A stretch of DNA of 64,000 nt from an uncultured Solirubrobacterales bacterium (GCA_903939845.1 CAJAIJ010000053.1:37889-101888); one strand, 5' to 3'. Positions 27,749-38,006 are shown, counted from the stretch's first letter. Numbers and translations: made by a program. The notes: a model not told the origin generated them from the letters alone.

Positions 27749-30523
27749 TCAGACCGTCCCTCCCGGTGTCGCCGGCTGGCCGTCGCTCTCGGCCTGTCCG
27801 GATCCCTCGTCGTCCGTCTTCGAAACCTCGAGGTCGGACGCGAAAGAGGGAACGTAGCCCTGGGTCTCGATCTGCTGCCTCGCGCGACGGCGGAATGCCG
27901 GTTCGCGGTCCTTCCAGAGCGCCAGAACCGGTGAAGCGATGAAGATCGACGAATAGGTCCCGGAGGTGATCCCGACCAGGATGGCGATCGCGAAAGCCGT
28001 CAGGGTCTCGCCGCCGAAGATGAGGAGCGCGAGGACACCGAAAAGGGTCGAGAAGCTGGTGACTATGGATCTGGTCAAGACTTCGTTCATCGACTTGTTC
28101 ACGACCTGGGAGAAGGTCGCCCTGGGCATGGTCGGTTGGTTCTCACGTATTCGGTCGAACACGATGATCGTGTCGTAGAGCGAGTATCCGAGGATCGTCA
28201 GGAAGGCTGCGACCGTTGCGCTCGAGACCTCGGCACCGATGAGGGCGTAGATCCCGAGTGCGATCAGGATGTCGTGCAGGATCGCGATGAGGACGGGGAC
28301 CGTGTACTTGGCTCCAAATCGAACCGCGATGTAGCCAGCAATAAGAAGCAGCGAGAAGATGAGGGCGAGCCCGGCGCTTCGGATCACCGACTGTCCGAAG
28401 GTCGGACCGACGCTGGTGCTGCTGAAACCACCGGATCCAAGGCCGAGCTCCTGCGTGATCCTCTCCTTGACGCTGACCAGACCTTCCGGACCGAGGGTCG
28501 AACTCCTCAGCTGGAAGACCTGTCCTCCCAGGGCCGGGTTGTCGACCTTCTGGATCTTTGCGTCCCCGAGGCCGACCGGTGCAACGACCTCCCGGAGCTG
28601 TTCAGTCGTGGTCGGTTTCTTCACGGCGACCTCGATCCTCGTGCCGGACTCGAAGTCGATGCCGAAGTTGAGACCGTTGATCGTCAGTGCCAGCGCTCCG
28701 ACGGTGAGGATCGCGGCCGACAGGGCGAAGAGCATCCGGGCACGGCCCATGAAGTCGAAATGCCAGCGCTGCTTGCCCTCGACACCGCCGAGGAGCTTGC
28801 CCGACCTGAATGCCTTCGTATTGCTCACTGCCCCCAGCAGGGCCTGGGTGAAGACCACCGCCGTGAGCAGCGAGACAATCGTCCCGACTCCGAGAGTGAA
28901 GGCGAATCCCTTGATGCCCGACGTCGCGAGCACGAAGAGGATGAAGGCGGTCAGGAGGACGACGACGTTTGCGTCGATGATCGTCCCGATCCCCCGCTTG
29001 TATCCGATCGAGACGGCAGAGGCGACCGGTCTGCCCGCCCTCAACTCTTCCTTTATTCGTTCGAAGATGACGATGTTCGAGTCCGCAGCGACTCCGATCG
29101 TGAGAACGAGACCGGCGATCCCGGGCAGGGTCAGCGTGATCGGGATCAGCTTGACCAGAGCAAAGAAGATCAGGGCGTAAGCAAGGAGTGCCAGGGATGC
29201 GACCAGGCCCAGGAACCGGTACATCGCGATCAGGAAGATGATCACCAGCAGAAGACCGACAGCGAGAGCGGTCTCGCCCTGGGTCAGGGCTTCCTGCCCG
29301 AGGCTCGCCGATATCTGACTCTGGCTGATCAGCTTGAGGTCGATCGGGAGCGCGCCCCTCTGCAGATACTCCGCGAGCTCCTGGGCCTCTTCGATGTCGA
29401 AGGAGCCCGAGATCTGTGCACCGGTCCTTCCGTCGATCCCGTCCGGGTTCTCCTGGAAGTTGATGATCGGCCGGGTTACGACCTGATTGTCGAGCACGAT
29501 CGCAAACTTGCCGGAGAGGGCAGACGCGGTGTTTGCATCCACCGGACCGATGGCCCGGGCCTGTCCGTCCTGGGCGATCCGCCTGGTTATCTCCTGGAAG
29601 GCCTCGCGCCCCTTGTCGGTGAATTCGAAGGTGACGTTGGGCTGGTTGGTGGCAGGGTCCGTCTGCTGGTTGGGATCCCTGATGTCATCGCCCGAGAGCT
29701 CGGCTCGATCGGTGATGACGAAGTAGGCCTCCTGCGACGGATCGTTTACCGACCTGCCGGTCGCCGGGTCGGTGGGGAGTTCACTGACGACCGCAGTTCC
29801 CTGGGGAACCTTCTTGACGATCCCGTCCTTGGGCAGAGGCTTCCCCTGCTCGTCGAAGTAGAGGTCGGCCTTCTCAGTGACCGGGCCCGAGAGAAGTTCG
29901 TGCTTGTCGTCGTCGGTGAAGAGGTAGTACTTGTCGCCGCTGGCACAGAGTCCCTCGCACTCTTCATCGCTCAGCCTCGGCTGCTTCGAGGCAAGCTCGA
30001 CCGCATCCCACATCGTCGGTTCGGCGCCCTCGCGGATGAAGTTGTTGTTGAAGCCTTCGGTCGGGAGACGGCCGGCGTCGATCCACTTCTGACGCTGCTG
30101 GCGGAATGTTCCGTCATCAGACTGGCCGAGAACCGGGTTGAGTACCGAGGCCGGGCCGACGAGGTTGTTGTCCCAGTCGTAGAAAGAGAGTTTGGCCGGA
30201 CGGGTCGCACACTCAGTTGCCTTGCCGAGACTGCTGGCTCCCGGAATTCCCACCGCGATCTGATCGCGCCCGAGACGCGAGATCTCGATCTCGGAAACAC
30301 CGAGCCGGTCGCAGCCGGAACGGATGATGTCGACGGACCGATCCATGGCCTCGTTCGTGACTTCCTTGACCTGTGGTGTCGGGCGGCCCTGGAGCGTGAG
30401 TTCGATTCCGCCCTTGAGGTCGAGGCCGAGCTGGGTAGGACGATTCAAGACGACTAGAGCCGACCCGATCAGGATTCCTGCCACGAACAGCAGGATGAAT
30501 ATGTTCAGGCGCCTGCCTCCCAC
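27749..30523 (-). CDS. secDF: SecDF fusion, protein translocase auxiliary subunit
   Basis: RND-family membrane protein using proton-motive force to help Sec export. One 924-aa chain holds SecD (LGLDLKGGIEL near residue 32; large periplasmic P1 domain; six helices) and SecF (FGIDFESGTRIEV near residue 645; six helices). Most actinobacteria keep secD and secF separate; fusion is common in Bacillota. It sits between a zinc-ribbon/PAS gene and the small membrane protein. yajC, usually between ruvB and secD, is not seen. A 773-aa antisense ORF is a shadow. Confidence 0.95.
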   Translation of the reverse strand: MGGRRLNIFILLFVAGILIGSALVVLNRPTQLGLDLKGGIELTLQGRPTPQVKEVTNEAMDRSVDIIRSGCDRLGVSEIEISRLGRDQIAVGIPGASSLGKATECATRPAKLSFYDWDNNLVGPASVLNPVLGQSDDGTFRQQRQKWIDAGRLPTEGFNNNFIREGAEPTMWDAVELASKQPRLSDEECEGLCASGDKYYLFTDDDKHELLSGPVTEKADLYFDEQGKPLPKDGIVKKVPQGTAVVSELPTDPATGRSVNDPSQEAYFVITDRAELSGDDIRDPNQQTDPATNQPNVTFEFTDKGREAFQEITRRIAQDGQARAIGPVDANTASALSGKFAIVLDNQVVTRPIINFQENPDGIDGRTGAQISGSFDIEEAQELAEYLQRGALPIDLKLISQSQISASLGQEALTQGETALAVGLLLVIIFLIAMYRFLGLVASLALLAYALIFFALVKLIPITLTLPGIAGLVLTIGVAADSNIVIFERIKEELRAGRPVASAVSIGYKRGIGTIIDANVVVLLTAFILFVLATSGIKGFAFTLGVGTIVSLLTAVVFTQALLGAVSNTKAFRSGKLLGGVEGKQRWHFDFMGRARMLFALSAAILTVGALALTINGLNFGIDFESGTRIEVAVKKPTTTEQLREVVAPVGLGDAKIQKVDNPALGGQVFQLRSSTLGPEGLVSVKERITQELGLGSGGFSSTSVGPTFGQSVIRSAGLALIFSLLLIAGYIAVRFGAKYTVPVLIAILHDILIALGIYALIGAEVSSATVAAFLTILGYSLYDTIIVFDRIRENQPTMPRATFSQVVNKSMNEVLTRSIVTSFSTLFGVLALLIFGGETLTAFAIAILVGITSGTYSSIFIASPVLALWKDREPAFRRRARQQIETQGYVPSFASDLEVSKTDDEGSGQAESDGQPATPGGTV

Positions 30524-30534
30524 GAGCGGGGAGT

Positions 30535-31023
30535 CTATCCCTCGGGGGTGAAGATGATCAGGAGACCACCATCGTCGTCATAGGCCGGAAAGACGTCCGC
30601 GACGGCCTCGGCGACCGTCGGCTTGCCGACGTTTAGTGCGACTCGCTTTCCCAGAGACCTCACACCCCATTCCAGAGAGGTCTCGATCGGATCGGTGAAA
30701 CCGTCGCCATTGGTGTCGCTTCCGGCTCCACCGTCACCTGTATCGCGCCACTGCAGAGCCAGGGCCTCCCCGAGGGCCCGACCGATCACGTCCTCGTCGT
30801 GGAGTCCGGTCAACTCGAAACTGCCCTTGCCCGCATCGAGGATGCGGCCCTTCTGATCGCAGACGAAAAAGGCGGCATTCGGGGCCGGGTAGTAGTCGTC
30901 GAGGAGTTCGAACACGAAACCGAACCCGCACTTCGAACACCCCTTCGGTCGGGTGCTGAAACCGGCGGTCCGCTCGCCCCCGGTTTCACGACTCCCACAG
31001 CTTGGACAGATGAAGAAAGGCAC
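30535..31023 (-). CDS. Zinc-ribbon/PAS-domain protein with DxNxDG insertion
   Basis: A 162-aa product from a GTG start. N-terminal zinc ribbon: CPSCGS and CSKCGFGF. A PAS-like fold follows (AAFFVCDQKGRILDAGKGSFELTGLHDEDVIGR), ending with GGLLIIFTPEG. Between PAS helices is an insertion with DTNGDGFTDPIE, which fits the EF-hand calcium-loop spacing except for a hydrophobic at position 8. It lacks a kinase or output domain. The stop is 11 bp before secDF on the same strand. Function unknown; probably a small sensor. Confidence 0.75.
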   Translation of the reverse strand: MPFFICPSCGSRETGGERTAGFSTRPKGCSKCGFGFVFELLDDYYPAPNAAFFVCDQKGRILDAGKGSFELTGLHDEDVIGRALGEALALQWRDTGDGGAGSDTNGDGFTDPIETSLEWGVRSLGKRVALNVGKPTVAEAVADVFPAYDDDGGLLIIFTPEG

Positions 31024-31142
31024 GGGCCGAAGGCTAGCCGAGCCGGTCGTCGTCTGTCGTCGGACGGGAGCCGGTATCTTGCGCCGGGAGAGGGACGGCC
31101 CGTCCGGGCAACCGTGTCATTCAAGGGAGAGGGTTCGAGTAA

Positions 31143-32039
31143 ATGGTGACAACAGTCGTTCTGCCACTGGCAATCGCCTTCATCATGTTCACCATCGGCC
31201 TGGGGCTGACCCTGGACGACTTCAGGCGTGTCGTGCGGTTCCCGAAGGGCATCTCGATCGGGCTCGTCAACCTGATCCTCATCTCCCCCCTCCTGGCCTT
31301 CGGGATTGCCGAGCTCTTCGGTCTGGATCCCCTCATGGCGGTGGGTCTGGTGCTGCTCGGAGCCTCACCGGGCGGGACGCTTGCAAACATGCTCACCCAT
31401 CTGGCAAAGGGCGAGACGGCCCTCTCGGTAACCATGACCGCGATCTCGAGCATCACGGCAGTCGTGACCATTCCCCTCTTCTTCAGCCTCGCCAACGAAT
31501 ACTTCGGGGCAGGCGGTTCGCTCGCCATCTCCGAGATGTGGTCGGTCGTCCTGAGGACCTTCCTGATCACGGTCGTCCCGCTCAGCGTGGGAATGTTCGT
31601 TCGCTCCAGGGCTCCCGGTTGGGTCGACAGGACCAAGGACGGAATTTCCAAGGGCGCTGTCGTCGTCTTCGTCCTGGTCGTAATCGGAGCGGTCGCCTCG
31701 GAGTGGGACCTGATCACCGACAACATCGCCCGGGTGGCAGCTGCCGCGATCGCCCTCAACGTTGTCGCGATGACCTTCAGCTTCTCGGTCTCGAAGGTCG
31801 CTCGACTCTCGGACCGGCAGGCAACTGCCATCGCTCTGGAGCTCGGCGTCCACAACGGCACCGTCGCAATCGCCGTCGCTGCGATCATCAGCGATGTCTC
31901 ACCCACGATCGGGGACGAGCTCCTCATTCCTGCAGCCGTCTACAGCCTGTTCCAGTTCATCACCGGCGGCACCTTCGCCTGGTTCATGTCGAAGCGGAAC
32001 ACGGCCTCGGCGGAGGCTGCTGCATCTGATCCGGCCTGA
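31143..32039 (+). CDS. Bile acid:sodium symporter (BASS) family transporter
   Basis: A 298-aa membrane protein with about nine or ten helices. Family signatures are GLGLTLDDFRRV at the N-terminus, LGASPGGTLANMLTHLAKG and ELGVHNGTVAIAVA in the core. BASS proteins move organic anions with sodium; bacterial substrates include pantoate and sulfonates, and the substrate here is unknown. The ATG follows GGGAGAGGG. The gene lies on the plus strand between the divergent PAS gene and convergent ruvB, interrupting the common ruvB-sec order. Confidence 0.9.
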   Translation: MVTTVVLPLAIAFIMFTIGLGLTLDDFRRVVRFPKGISIGLVNLILISPLLAFGIAELFGLDPLMAVGLVLLGASPGGTLANMLTHLAKGETALSVTMTAISSITAVVTIPLFFSLANEYFGAGGSLAISEMWSVVLRTFLITVVPLSVGMFVRSRAPGWVDRTKDGISKGAVVVFVLVVIGAVASEWDLITDNIARVAAAAIALNVVAMTFSFSVSKVARLSDRQATAIALELGVHNGTVAIAVAAIISDVSPTIGDELLIPAAVYSLFQFITGGTFAWFMSKRNTASAEAAASDPA

Positions 32040-32072
32040 CCGCGCACTGCATCCTTCCCTGGATGGAAGGAA

Positions 32073-33164
32073 TCAGAAAAGTGACTCGTGCCCGGTGGGA
32101 ACAGGCCTGCCGAGGTGTTCCCAGGCCGACCTCGTGAGCACCCGGCCCCTCGGTGTCCGTTTCATCATTCCCAGCTGGAGGAGGTAAGGCTCCAGCACGT
32201 CTTCGATGGTGTCGGTCTCTTCGCCGATCGCCACCGAAAGGGTCGAAAGGCCGACTGGCCCGCCGCCGAACCTGTCCGCGATCACCTCGAGCAGGGCACG
32301 GTCGGAGCGGTCGAGTCCGGCCGAGTCGACCTCGAGCATCTCCAGGGCAGCGATCGCTACTCCCCCATCCACATGGCCGGAGCCTTCCACCTCGGCAAAG
32401 TCCCGCACCCGCTTGAGCAGCCGGTTGGCAACTCTGGGCGTCCCCCTGGATCTCCGGGCGATTTCCAGAGCACCGTCGCGATCGATCTCGACCTCGAGGA
32501 TCGAGGCGGACCTGACGACGATCTCGGTCAGGTGCTCGGGAGAGTAGTACTCGAGCCGATGGGTGACCCCGAAACGATCTCGTAGAGGCGTGGTCAGAAG
32601 ACCGCTCCTGGTGGTTGCACCGATCAAGGTGAAGGGCGGGAGCGGCAGGGTCACGGTCCGTGCGCCGGCCCCCTGGCCGAGTACGACCGGCAGCTCGCCG
32701 TCCTCCATCGCGGGATAGAGGGTCTCTTCGATGGCCCTGCCGAGCCTGTGGATCTCGTCGATGAAGAAGACCGATCCGGGCTCCAGCGAAGTCAGAAAGG
32801 CCGCGACGTCCCCCTTCTTCTCCAGGGCCGGGCCGGCCGTCTGGACCAGCGGAACTCCCATCTCGGCCGCGACGATGTTGGCCAGCGAAGTCTTGCCGAG
32901 GCCGGGAGGCCCTGCCAGAAGGACGTGGTCGAGGGGCTCTCCCCGCCTTCGAGCGGCCTCGATGAAGACCGAGAGCTGGCCGGTGACCTGCTCCTGATTG
33001 ACGAAATCCTCGAGGGTCGGAGGGCGCAGGGACCGATCGAGCTCACGATCGGGAAGGTCGGCTCGTGCGTCGTGGACTCTCGGCTCAGCACCCTCGGGGA
33101 GATCGGCCTGGATCCCGAGGTCGATTCGGCGACCGTCGATCTCGGGCAGATCGTCTTCCATCAT
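32073..33164 (-). CDS. ruvB: Holliday junction branch-migration ATPase RuvB
   Basis: Hexameric AAA+ motor that drives branch migration with RuvA. Walker [12 protein letters not shown], Walker B FFIDEIHR, sensor GATTRSGLL and the C-terminal winged helix ([14 protein letters not shown]) are visible; 363 aa, typical. The start overlaps the ruvA stop by 4 bp. ruvC-ruvA-ruvB form one unit after yebC. Confidence 0.97.
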   Translation of the reverse strand: MMEDDLPEIDGRRIDLGIQADLPEGAEPRVHDARADLPDRELDRSLRPPTLEDFVNQEQVTGQLSVFIEAARRRGEPLDHVLLAGPPGLGKTSLANIVAAEMGVPLVQTAGPALEKKGDVAAFLTSLEPGSVFFIDEIHRLGRAIEETLYPAMEDGELPVVLGQGAGARTVTLPLPPFTLIGATTRSGLLTTPLRDRFGVTHRLEYYSPEHLTEIVVRSASILEVEIDRDGALEIARRSRGTPRVANRLLKRVRDFAEVEGSGHVDGGVAIAALEMLEVDSAGLDRSDRALLEVIADRFGGGPVGLSTLSVAIGEETDTIEDVLEPYLLQLGMMKRTPRGRVLTRSAWEHLGRPVPTGHESLF

Positions 33165-33766
33165 GAACCTCCGGCCGTTCCCGAGGCAGCCTTGCGGAGA
33201 GCCTTCCCGATCAATTCTTCGGGATCCTCCCCGGGGTCGAGTCCGTCGAGCAGCCGTTCGGCCTCGAGCGGCGCGTATCCGAGGTTGACGAGCCCATCCC
33301 GGGCGAGGGATCGGGCATTGCTCTCTTCGCTCGTCGCAACGGTCCCGCCGGACTCCTCGACCTGTGCGCTGACCCTGTCCTTGAGCTCGAGGATGATCCG
33401 CTCGGCCGTCCTCTTCCCGATCCCGGGGACGGCCTGGAACCTCTTGGCGTCCCCGGCGACGATCGCGGAGACCAGCTCCCGGCAGGGACCCCCGGAAAGG
33501 GTCGCGATTGCAACCTTGGGGCCGATACCGCTGACGCCGATCAGGAGGACGAAGAGGTCCCGCTCTTCCTCGGAGGAAAAGCCGTAGAGGGAGATGCCGT
33601 CATCACGGCTGACGGTCTCGCAATGAAGGAAGGCTTCCTGTCCCGAGGCAGGCACCGTCCTGAGAGTCTCGGAGCTGACCGCAATCCGGTAACCGACCCC
33701 CGAAGCCTCGAGGATGACGTGGTCCCCCCTTCTCACCAGGACCTGCCCCCTTACTGCCGCGATCAA
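33161..33766 (-). CDS. ruvA: Holliday junction branch-migration protein RuvA
   Basis: Tetrameric Holliday-junction binder. The true start is a TTG that overlaps the ruvC stop (TTGA), giving M(L)[16 protein letters not shown] and 201 aa, the family length; the 393-aa track ORF is this frame read back through ruvC. Helix-hairpin-helix motifs [13 protein letters not shown] and [16 protein letters not shown] are clear, and the C-terminal domain that contacts RuvB ends the protein. Confidence 0.95.
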   Translation of the reverse strand: MIAAVRGQVLVRRGDHVILEASGVGYRIAVSSETLRTVPASGQEAFLHCETVSRDDGISLYGFSSEEERDLFVLLIGVSGIGPKVAIATLSGGPCRELVSAIVAGDAKRFQAVPGIGKRTAERIILELKDRVSAQVEESGGTVATSEESNARSLARDGLVNLGYAPLEAERLLDGLDPGEDPEELIGKALRKAASGTAGGS

Positions 33767-34299
33767 CTGGCCACCCGGAGCGACCGGTCGCCGGGATCGA
33801 CCCCGGCAGCACGCGCGGCGCCCCTGAGCCCGTCCGAGCCTCCGTGACAGATCGCCACCGCCAGGGCATCGGCTGCGTGGTCCGGCTTCGGAGTCTCCTT
33901 GAGCCCGAGCAGTACCCCGACCATCTTCTGAACCTGCTTCTTGCCTGCATCGCCGGAACCACATACGGCCTTCTTGATGGCCTGAGGGGTGTAGGTGAAG
34001 CACTCGACGCCCTTCTGGGCCCCGGCCAGCATTGCCACTCCGGACGCCTGTCCGACCTTCATCGCGGAGTCGACGTTTCGACCGAAGTAGACCTCTTCCA
34101 GGGCGATCCCCGCCGGGCGATGCCACTCGATCAACTCGGTCAGCCCTTCGTAGATCTTCTTGAGGCGCTCTTCGAGCGTACGAGCGGAATCCGTCTCGAT
34201 CACACCACCGTCGAGGGGGGACATCTGGCCACCCTCGATCCTGATCACGCCAAACCCGAGATTGGCCGTGCCGGGATCTATGCCCATAACGACTCTCAT
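33763..34299 (-). CDS. ruvC: Holliday junction resolvase RuvC
   Basis: Dimeric endonuclease that cuts Holliday junctions. Catalytic acids appear in GIDPGTANLG (Asp7), ALEEVYFG (Glu) and KPDHAADALAVA (two Asp). Length 178 aa is typical. It starts at ATG and ends in a TGA shared with the ruvA start. It follows yebC after 68 bp, the common actinobacterial order. Confidence 0.96.
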   Translation of the reverse strand: MRVVMGIDPGTANLGFGVIRIEGGQMSPLDGGVIETDSARTLEERLKKIYEGLTELIEWHRPAGIALEEVYFGRNVDSAMKVGQASGVAMLAGAQKGVECFTYTPQAIKKAVCGSGDAGKKQVQKMVGVLLGLKETPKPDHAADALAVAICHGGSDGLRGAARAAGVDPGDRSLRVAS

Positions 34300-34367
34300 C
34301 CGTCAATGATTCTGGCCCGGGCGTCGGATGCCTTCCCGGCAACCGCAGCGACGGGTCCTGTCACGAC

Positions 34368-35117
34368 CTAGTCCGCGAGAGTGCGGAGAACCTCTTCGTC
34401 TATGTCGAAGTTGGCCCAGACCTCGTTCACGTCATCCTGGTCTTCGATTGCGTCGAGCATTCTCAGGAGAGTTCCGGCGTCCGACTCCCCTATCTCCACG
34501 GTGTTCTTCGGCTCGGTGACGAGCCCACCCGACCGTATCTCGACGCCGTCGGCCTCCAGTGCCTCGCGAACCGAAGTCAAGTCCGACGGTTCACAGACGA
34601 CGACCAGGAGGCCGTCATCCTCGATCACATCAGTCGCGCCCGCATCGATCGCCCCGATCACGTCATCGTCGCCGTATTTGCCAGCGTCGAGCTGAATCGC
34701 CCCCTTCTTCTCGAACATCCAGGCGACGGACCCCGGTTCCCCGAGGCTGCCTCCGTGACGGGTGAAGGCATGCCTCACCTCGGCGCTCGTCCTGTTCCTG
34801 TTGTCGGTGAGGGCCTCGACCAGAACGGCTGCTCCACCCGGCCCATACCCCTCGAACTGGATTCGCTCGACGATGACGGCATCTGCGCCCTGCCCGGTTC
34901 CGCGATCGATTGCTCGCTCGATATTGGCCTTCGGCATCGATTCCGATCGGGCCTTCTGTATCGCCGTGGCGAGAGAGGGATTCGAGTCGGGATCGCCTCC
35001 ACCTTCGCGAGCGGCCACAGTTATCGCTCTTGCAAGCTTGGTGAAGAGCTGGCCACGCTTGGCATCGGCGGCGCCCTTCTTGTGTTTGATCGATGACCAT
35101 TTCGAATGACCGGACAT
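34368..35117 (-). CDS. YebC/PmpR family regulatory protein
   Basis: A 249-aa YebC/TACO1-type protein, variously described as a transcription regulator or as a ribosome-associated factor relieving stalls. The opening MSGHSKWSSIKHKKGAADAKRG and IERAIDRGTG are hallmarks; the ending with two ferredoxin-like domains is intact. It lies between pdxST and ruvC, a conserved neighbourhood. It is divergent from a small membrane protein gene 23 bp away. Confidence 0.95.
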   Translation of the reverse strand: MSGHSKWSSIKHKKGAADAKRGQLFTKLARAITVAAREGGGDPDSNPSLATAIQKARSESMPKANIERAIDRGTGQGADAVIVERIQFEGYGPGGAAVLVEALTDNRNRTSAEVRHAFTRHGGSLGEPGSVAWMFEKKGAIQLDAGKYGDDDVIGAIDAGATDVIEDDGLLVVVCEPSDLTSVREALEADGVEIRSGGLVTEPKNTVEIGESDAGTLLRMLDAIEDQDDVNEVWANFDIDEEVLRTLAD

Positions 35118-35140
35118 AATCTGGATTGTATGGAGCGAAG

Positions 35141-35563
35141 ATGACTCGCAGGGACGGCAAGGGGGTCCTCAGGTCGGCGGCGGCATATCTCGTGGCGGCC
35201 GTGATGCTCATCGCCGCCCTCTCTCTGTGGACCCTGATTCCATTGGTCTGGCTCTGGATCGGATCACAGTTGGCAGCAACACAGTTTCCGAGCATGGGCC
35301 CATACGCTGTGGTCCTGATCGGAGTGATCGTCTCGATCCTTCTCGTGGCCTGGCTGCTCGGCCACCTCAACGAGGTCTACCTGCGGCTGACCGGCAGCAG
35401 GACGGTCGAGCCGATACGGCTCGGCTGGCTCAAGAGCCTCCGCGACAGCGGGTCGACCCGGCCGCCAACGCTGCTGGAGGCCGTGATCGTGGGATCGGTG
35501 GTGATCTCTTTCATCGCACTGATCACCTGGTTCTTCACGCTCGCGGGCTCACCCGTCGACTGA
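35141..35563 (+). CDS. Small membrane protein of unknown function
   Basis: A 140-aa protein with three predicted membrane segments (YLVAAVMLIAALSLWTLIPLVWLW, YAVVLIGVIVSILLVAWLLG, LEAVIVGSVVISFIALITWFF) joined by a basic loop (TGSRTVEPIRLGWLKSLRD). I choose the ATG giving MTRRDGKG because GGAG lies five bases before it; the track uses an upstream TTG. The 3' end overlaps the convergent pdxT end by 15 bp. Family not recognised. Confidence 0.72.
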   Translation: MTRRDGKGVLRSAAAYLVAAVMLIAALSLWTLIPLVWLWIGSQLAATQFPSMGPYAVVLIGVIVSILLVAWLLGHLNEVYLRLTGSRTVEPIRLGWLKSLRDSGSTRPPTLLEAVIVGSVVISFIALITWFFTLAGSPVD

Positions 35564-36166
35564 GGCGGCCCACTCCCTGCACTGCGCGGCGAACCATGAG
35601 TGGATCCGGTCGTCACCCGAAAGCTCGGGATGAAATGAAAGAGCGGTCACATTCTTCGAGCTGACCGCGACGGGGTGCCCTTCGACCTCGGCAAGAACCT
35701 CGACCCCCTTTCCGGTCTGCTCGACCCAGGGCGCACGAATGAAGACCGCCCTGATCGGATCTTCGCCGACGAGGGCCGGAATCTCGATGTCGGCCTCGAA
35801 GCTCGCGAGTTGGCGACCGAAAGCGTTACGGCGGGTCTCGATGTCGATCAGCCCCAGATGTGAGTTCCCGAGGAGAATCATCCCGGCGCAGGTACCGAGG
35901 ACCGGCATTCCCGACCCCGCGGCTTCCTCGATCGCCCCGGCCAGATCATCCCTCTCGATTCCCTTCGAGATCGTCGTGCTCTCCCCACCGGGGATGATCA
36001 GACCTGCCACCGACGAAAGCTCTTCCGGACGTCGGATCTCGATACCGGGCCCGCAGGCGGACCCCAGGTGCTCCAGGTGAGCCTGAAAGCCGCCCTGGAC
36101 TGCGAGAACCCCGATCCGGACCGGAAGATCGTCCGGTCCCGAAGAGCTACCAGCCTCGCTCTGCAA
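35549..36166 (-). CDS. pdxT: Pyridoxal 5'-phosphate synthase, glutaminase subunit PdxT
   Basis: Class I glutaminase giving ammonia to PdxS for PLP synthesis. Nucleophile in [11 protein letters not shown], His-Glu in [10 protein letters not shown], oxyanion stretch IPGGESTTI. No ATG or GTG precedes [11 protein letters not shown] closely; the nearest start is a TTG inside the last codons of pdxS (20-bp overlap), giving 205 aa with a short leader [10 protein letters not shown]. The longer track start lies deep in pdxS and is unlikely. PLP made here serves the PLP enzyme MetM. Confidence 0.9.
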   Translation of the reverse strand: MQSEAGSSSGPDDLPVRIGVLAVQGGFQAHLEHLGSACGPGIEIRRPEELSSVAGLIIPGGESTTISKGIERDDLAGAIEEAAGSGMPVLGTCAGMILLGNSHLGLIDIETRRNAFGRQLASFEADIEIPALVGEDPIRAVFIRAPWVEQTGKGVEVLAEVEGHPVAVSSKNVTALSFHPELSGDDRIHSWFAAQCREWAASVDG

Positions 36167-37031
36167 GCCTGCCGTCGTCGCCGAGCGCCGACATCTCGAT
36201 TCCCGGCATCGCTTCTCCGAGCTGCTCGCACGCGGCAGCGACTCGCTCGGGATCGTTGTAGTGCGTGGTCGCCTCGACGATCGCACGGGCGCGCCTCTCG
36301 GGGTCTTCGCTCTTGAAGATGCCCGAGCCGACGAAGTTGCCCTCGGCGCCGAGCTGCATCATCAGTGCGGCATCGGCCGGCGTCGCGATGCCTCCGGCAC
36401 AAAAGAGCGGCACCGGGAGCCAGCCGCTGGTCGCGACCTCACGGACGATCTCGAGAGGAGCCCTGATCTGCTTGGCCGCGGCGGGAAGTTCAGTGGAGGA
36501 CATGGTCCCGAGCATCCGGATGCCGGAGATGATCTCCCGAAGATGCCGGACGGCCTCGACGATGTTGCCGGTTCCGGCCTCGCCCTTGGATCGGATCATC
36601 GCGGCCCCCTCGCCGATCCTCCTGAGAGCTTCTCCGAGATCGGTCGCCCCGCAGACGAAAGGAGCATCGAACTCGAACTTGTCGATGTGGTTGGCCTCGT
36701 CGGCCGGGGTGAGTACCTCTGACTCGTCGATGAAATCGACGTCGAGGGATTGCAGGACCTGAGCCTCGGCGAAGTGGCCGATCCTGGCCTTTGCCATCAC
36801 CGGAATGCTCACGGCTTCCTGGATGCCGCGGATCATCGAAGGGTTGGACATCCGAGCCACTCCACCGTCACGCCTGATGTCGGCCGGCACTCGCTCGAGA
36901 GCCATCACGGCGCAGGCACCCGATTCCTCGGCAACCTTCGCCTGCTCGGCGTCGACCACGTCCATGATCACACCGCCCTTCAGCATCTCAGCCAGGCCCG
37001 TCTTCACACGGAAAGTCGCTCGTTCAGTCAT
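36147..37031 (-). CDS. pdxS: Pyridoxal 5'-phosphate synthase subunit PdxS
   Basis: Synthase subunit forming PLP from ribose-5-phosphate, glyceraldehyde-3-phosphate and ammonia in a 12+12 complex with PdxT. The highly conserved opening ([22 protein letters not shown]) and [12 protein letters not shown], plus [15 protein letters not shown] with active lysines, are present; 294 aa is typical. It begins the pdxS-pdxT unit upstream of yebC. Confidence 0.96.
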   Translation of the reverse strand: MTERATFRVKTGLAEMLKGGVIMDVVDAEQAKVAEESGACAVMALERVPADIRRDGGVARMSNPSMIRGIQEAVSIPVMAKARIGHFAEAQVLQSLDVDFIDESEVLTPADEANHIDKFEFDAPFVCGATDLGEALRRIGEGAAMIRSKGEAGTGNIVEAVRHLREIISGIRMLGTMSSTELPAAAKQIRAPLEIVREVATSGWLPVPLFCAGGIATPADAALMMQLGAEGNFVGSGIFKSEDPERRARAIVEATTHYNDPERVAAACEQLGEAMPGIEMSALGDDGRLAERGW

Positions 37032-37089
37032 GAGCGAAATATAGATGGTCGGGGCCTTACGGCGACCGGCGTCCCCCGTGGGGCCGCTA

Positions 37090-37968
37090 CTACTTCAGTT
37101 TGTAAGCCCTGATCCGATCACGGTGGGCGTCCTCGTCGCGAGAGTAGACCCCGTGGGCGAGGGCGTGGACGACAGCCATCAGTGCCGTGCTGGACCGGAA
37201 GAACGAGGGGCTGTTGGACGAGTAGTAGAGACTGAGGTCGGACTTCTTGACTGTCTCCGAGAGAGAGGCGTCGGCGATGGCGAGAGTCGTCGCCTCCCGG
37301 TGCTCGGCAAGCTTCATCGCCCTGGCAATGAGGGGATGTGCCCGGCCGGCGGTCAACGTCACCAGGACCGTGCTCTCGTCGATCCGACCGAGACGCTGGA
37401 GGGACGGCCCGGCCGTCGACGTGACGATCTCTGCGCGGATGTCGAGGAGACTGAGTGTGTGCCTCAGGTAACTCGCGAAGAAAGCCATCTGGTCGGTTCC
37501 AACGATGATCACCTGTGAAGCCGAGGAGAGCGCTGCGACGGCATCGTCGATCTGCTCTTCCTTCAGCTTGCGAGCCGTCTCCTCGAGGTTGGAGTAGTCG
37601 GTGCCGAGCGAAGCTTCGAAATCGGACCGATCGAAAGAGAAGAGAGTCCCGCTACCGGCACCCTCTGCTCCGACGGTCGCCCTGTACTCCTCGATGGCCG
37701 AGGCCTGAAGTTCGGGAAAGCCCTCGAAACCGAGTGCCTGGGAGAACCGGACGACGGTCGAAGAAGATGTCCCCGCCCTTCGGGCCAGCTCTTCGGCGGT
37801 AAGGAAGGCGGCTTCGTCGAGGTGGTCGACGATATAGCGGGCCACGTCCTTCTGGGACCGCGAGAATTCGTCGAGACGTTCCTCGATGTAACTGGACAGG
37901 GACTTGATCTGAGGGGTCGTGCTGGTCACGACGGACAGTTTCTCTGCCGGCCGCCGTTTCCCTTCCAT
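37090..37968 (-). CDS. MurR/RpiR family transcriptional regulator
   Basis: A 292-aa regulator. N-terminal HTH of RpiR type: [46 protein letters not shown] region, residues about 30-85. The C-terminal half is a SIS sugar-phosphate isomerase-like domain ([20 protein letters not shown]) that probably senses a sugar phosphate. It lies 58 bp upstream of pdxS on the same strand, so control of pdxST or of distant sugar genes is possible; no cognate catabolic gene is adjacent. Confidence 0.9.
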   Translation of the reverse strand: MEGKRRPAEKLSVVTSTTPQIKSLSSYIEERLDEFSRSQKDVARYIVDHLDEAAFLTAEELARRAGTSSSTVVRFSQALGFEGFPELQASAIEEYRATVGAEGAGSGTLFSFDRSDFEASLGTDYSNLEETARKLKEEQIDDAVAALSSASQVIIVGTDQMAFFASYLRHTLSLLDIRAEIVTSTAGPSLQRLGRIDESTVLVTLTAGRAHPLIARAMKLAEHREATTLAIADASLSETVKKSDLSLYYSSNSPSFFRSSTALMAVVHALAHGVYSRDEDAHRDRIRAYKLK

Positions 37969-38006
37969 GAACGCAGAGTCCGCCCGAAAAGTAAGGTGGG
38001 GAGCCG

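Noticed and set aside
28136-30457. 773-aa plus-strand ORF opposite secDF
   Set aside because: Shadow of secDF; charged low-complexity sequence with no domain.
32050-32075. Hairpin TCCTTCC-CTGGAT-GGAAGGA between the BASS gene and ruvB
   Set aside because: Stem of 7 bp without a T-run on either strand; cannot support a terminator call.
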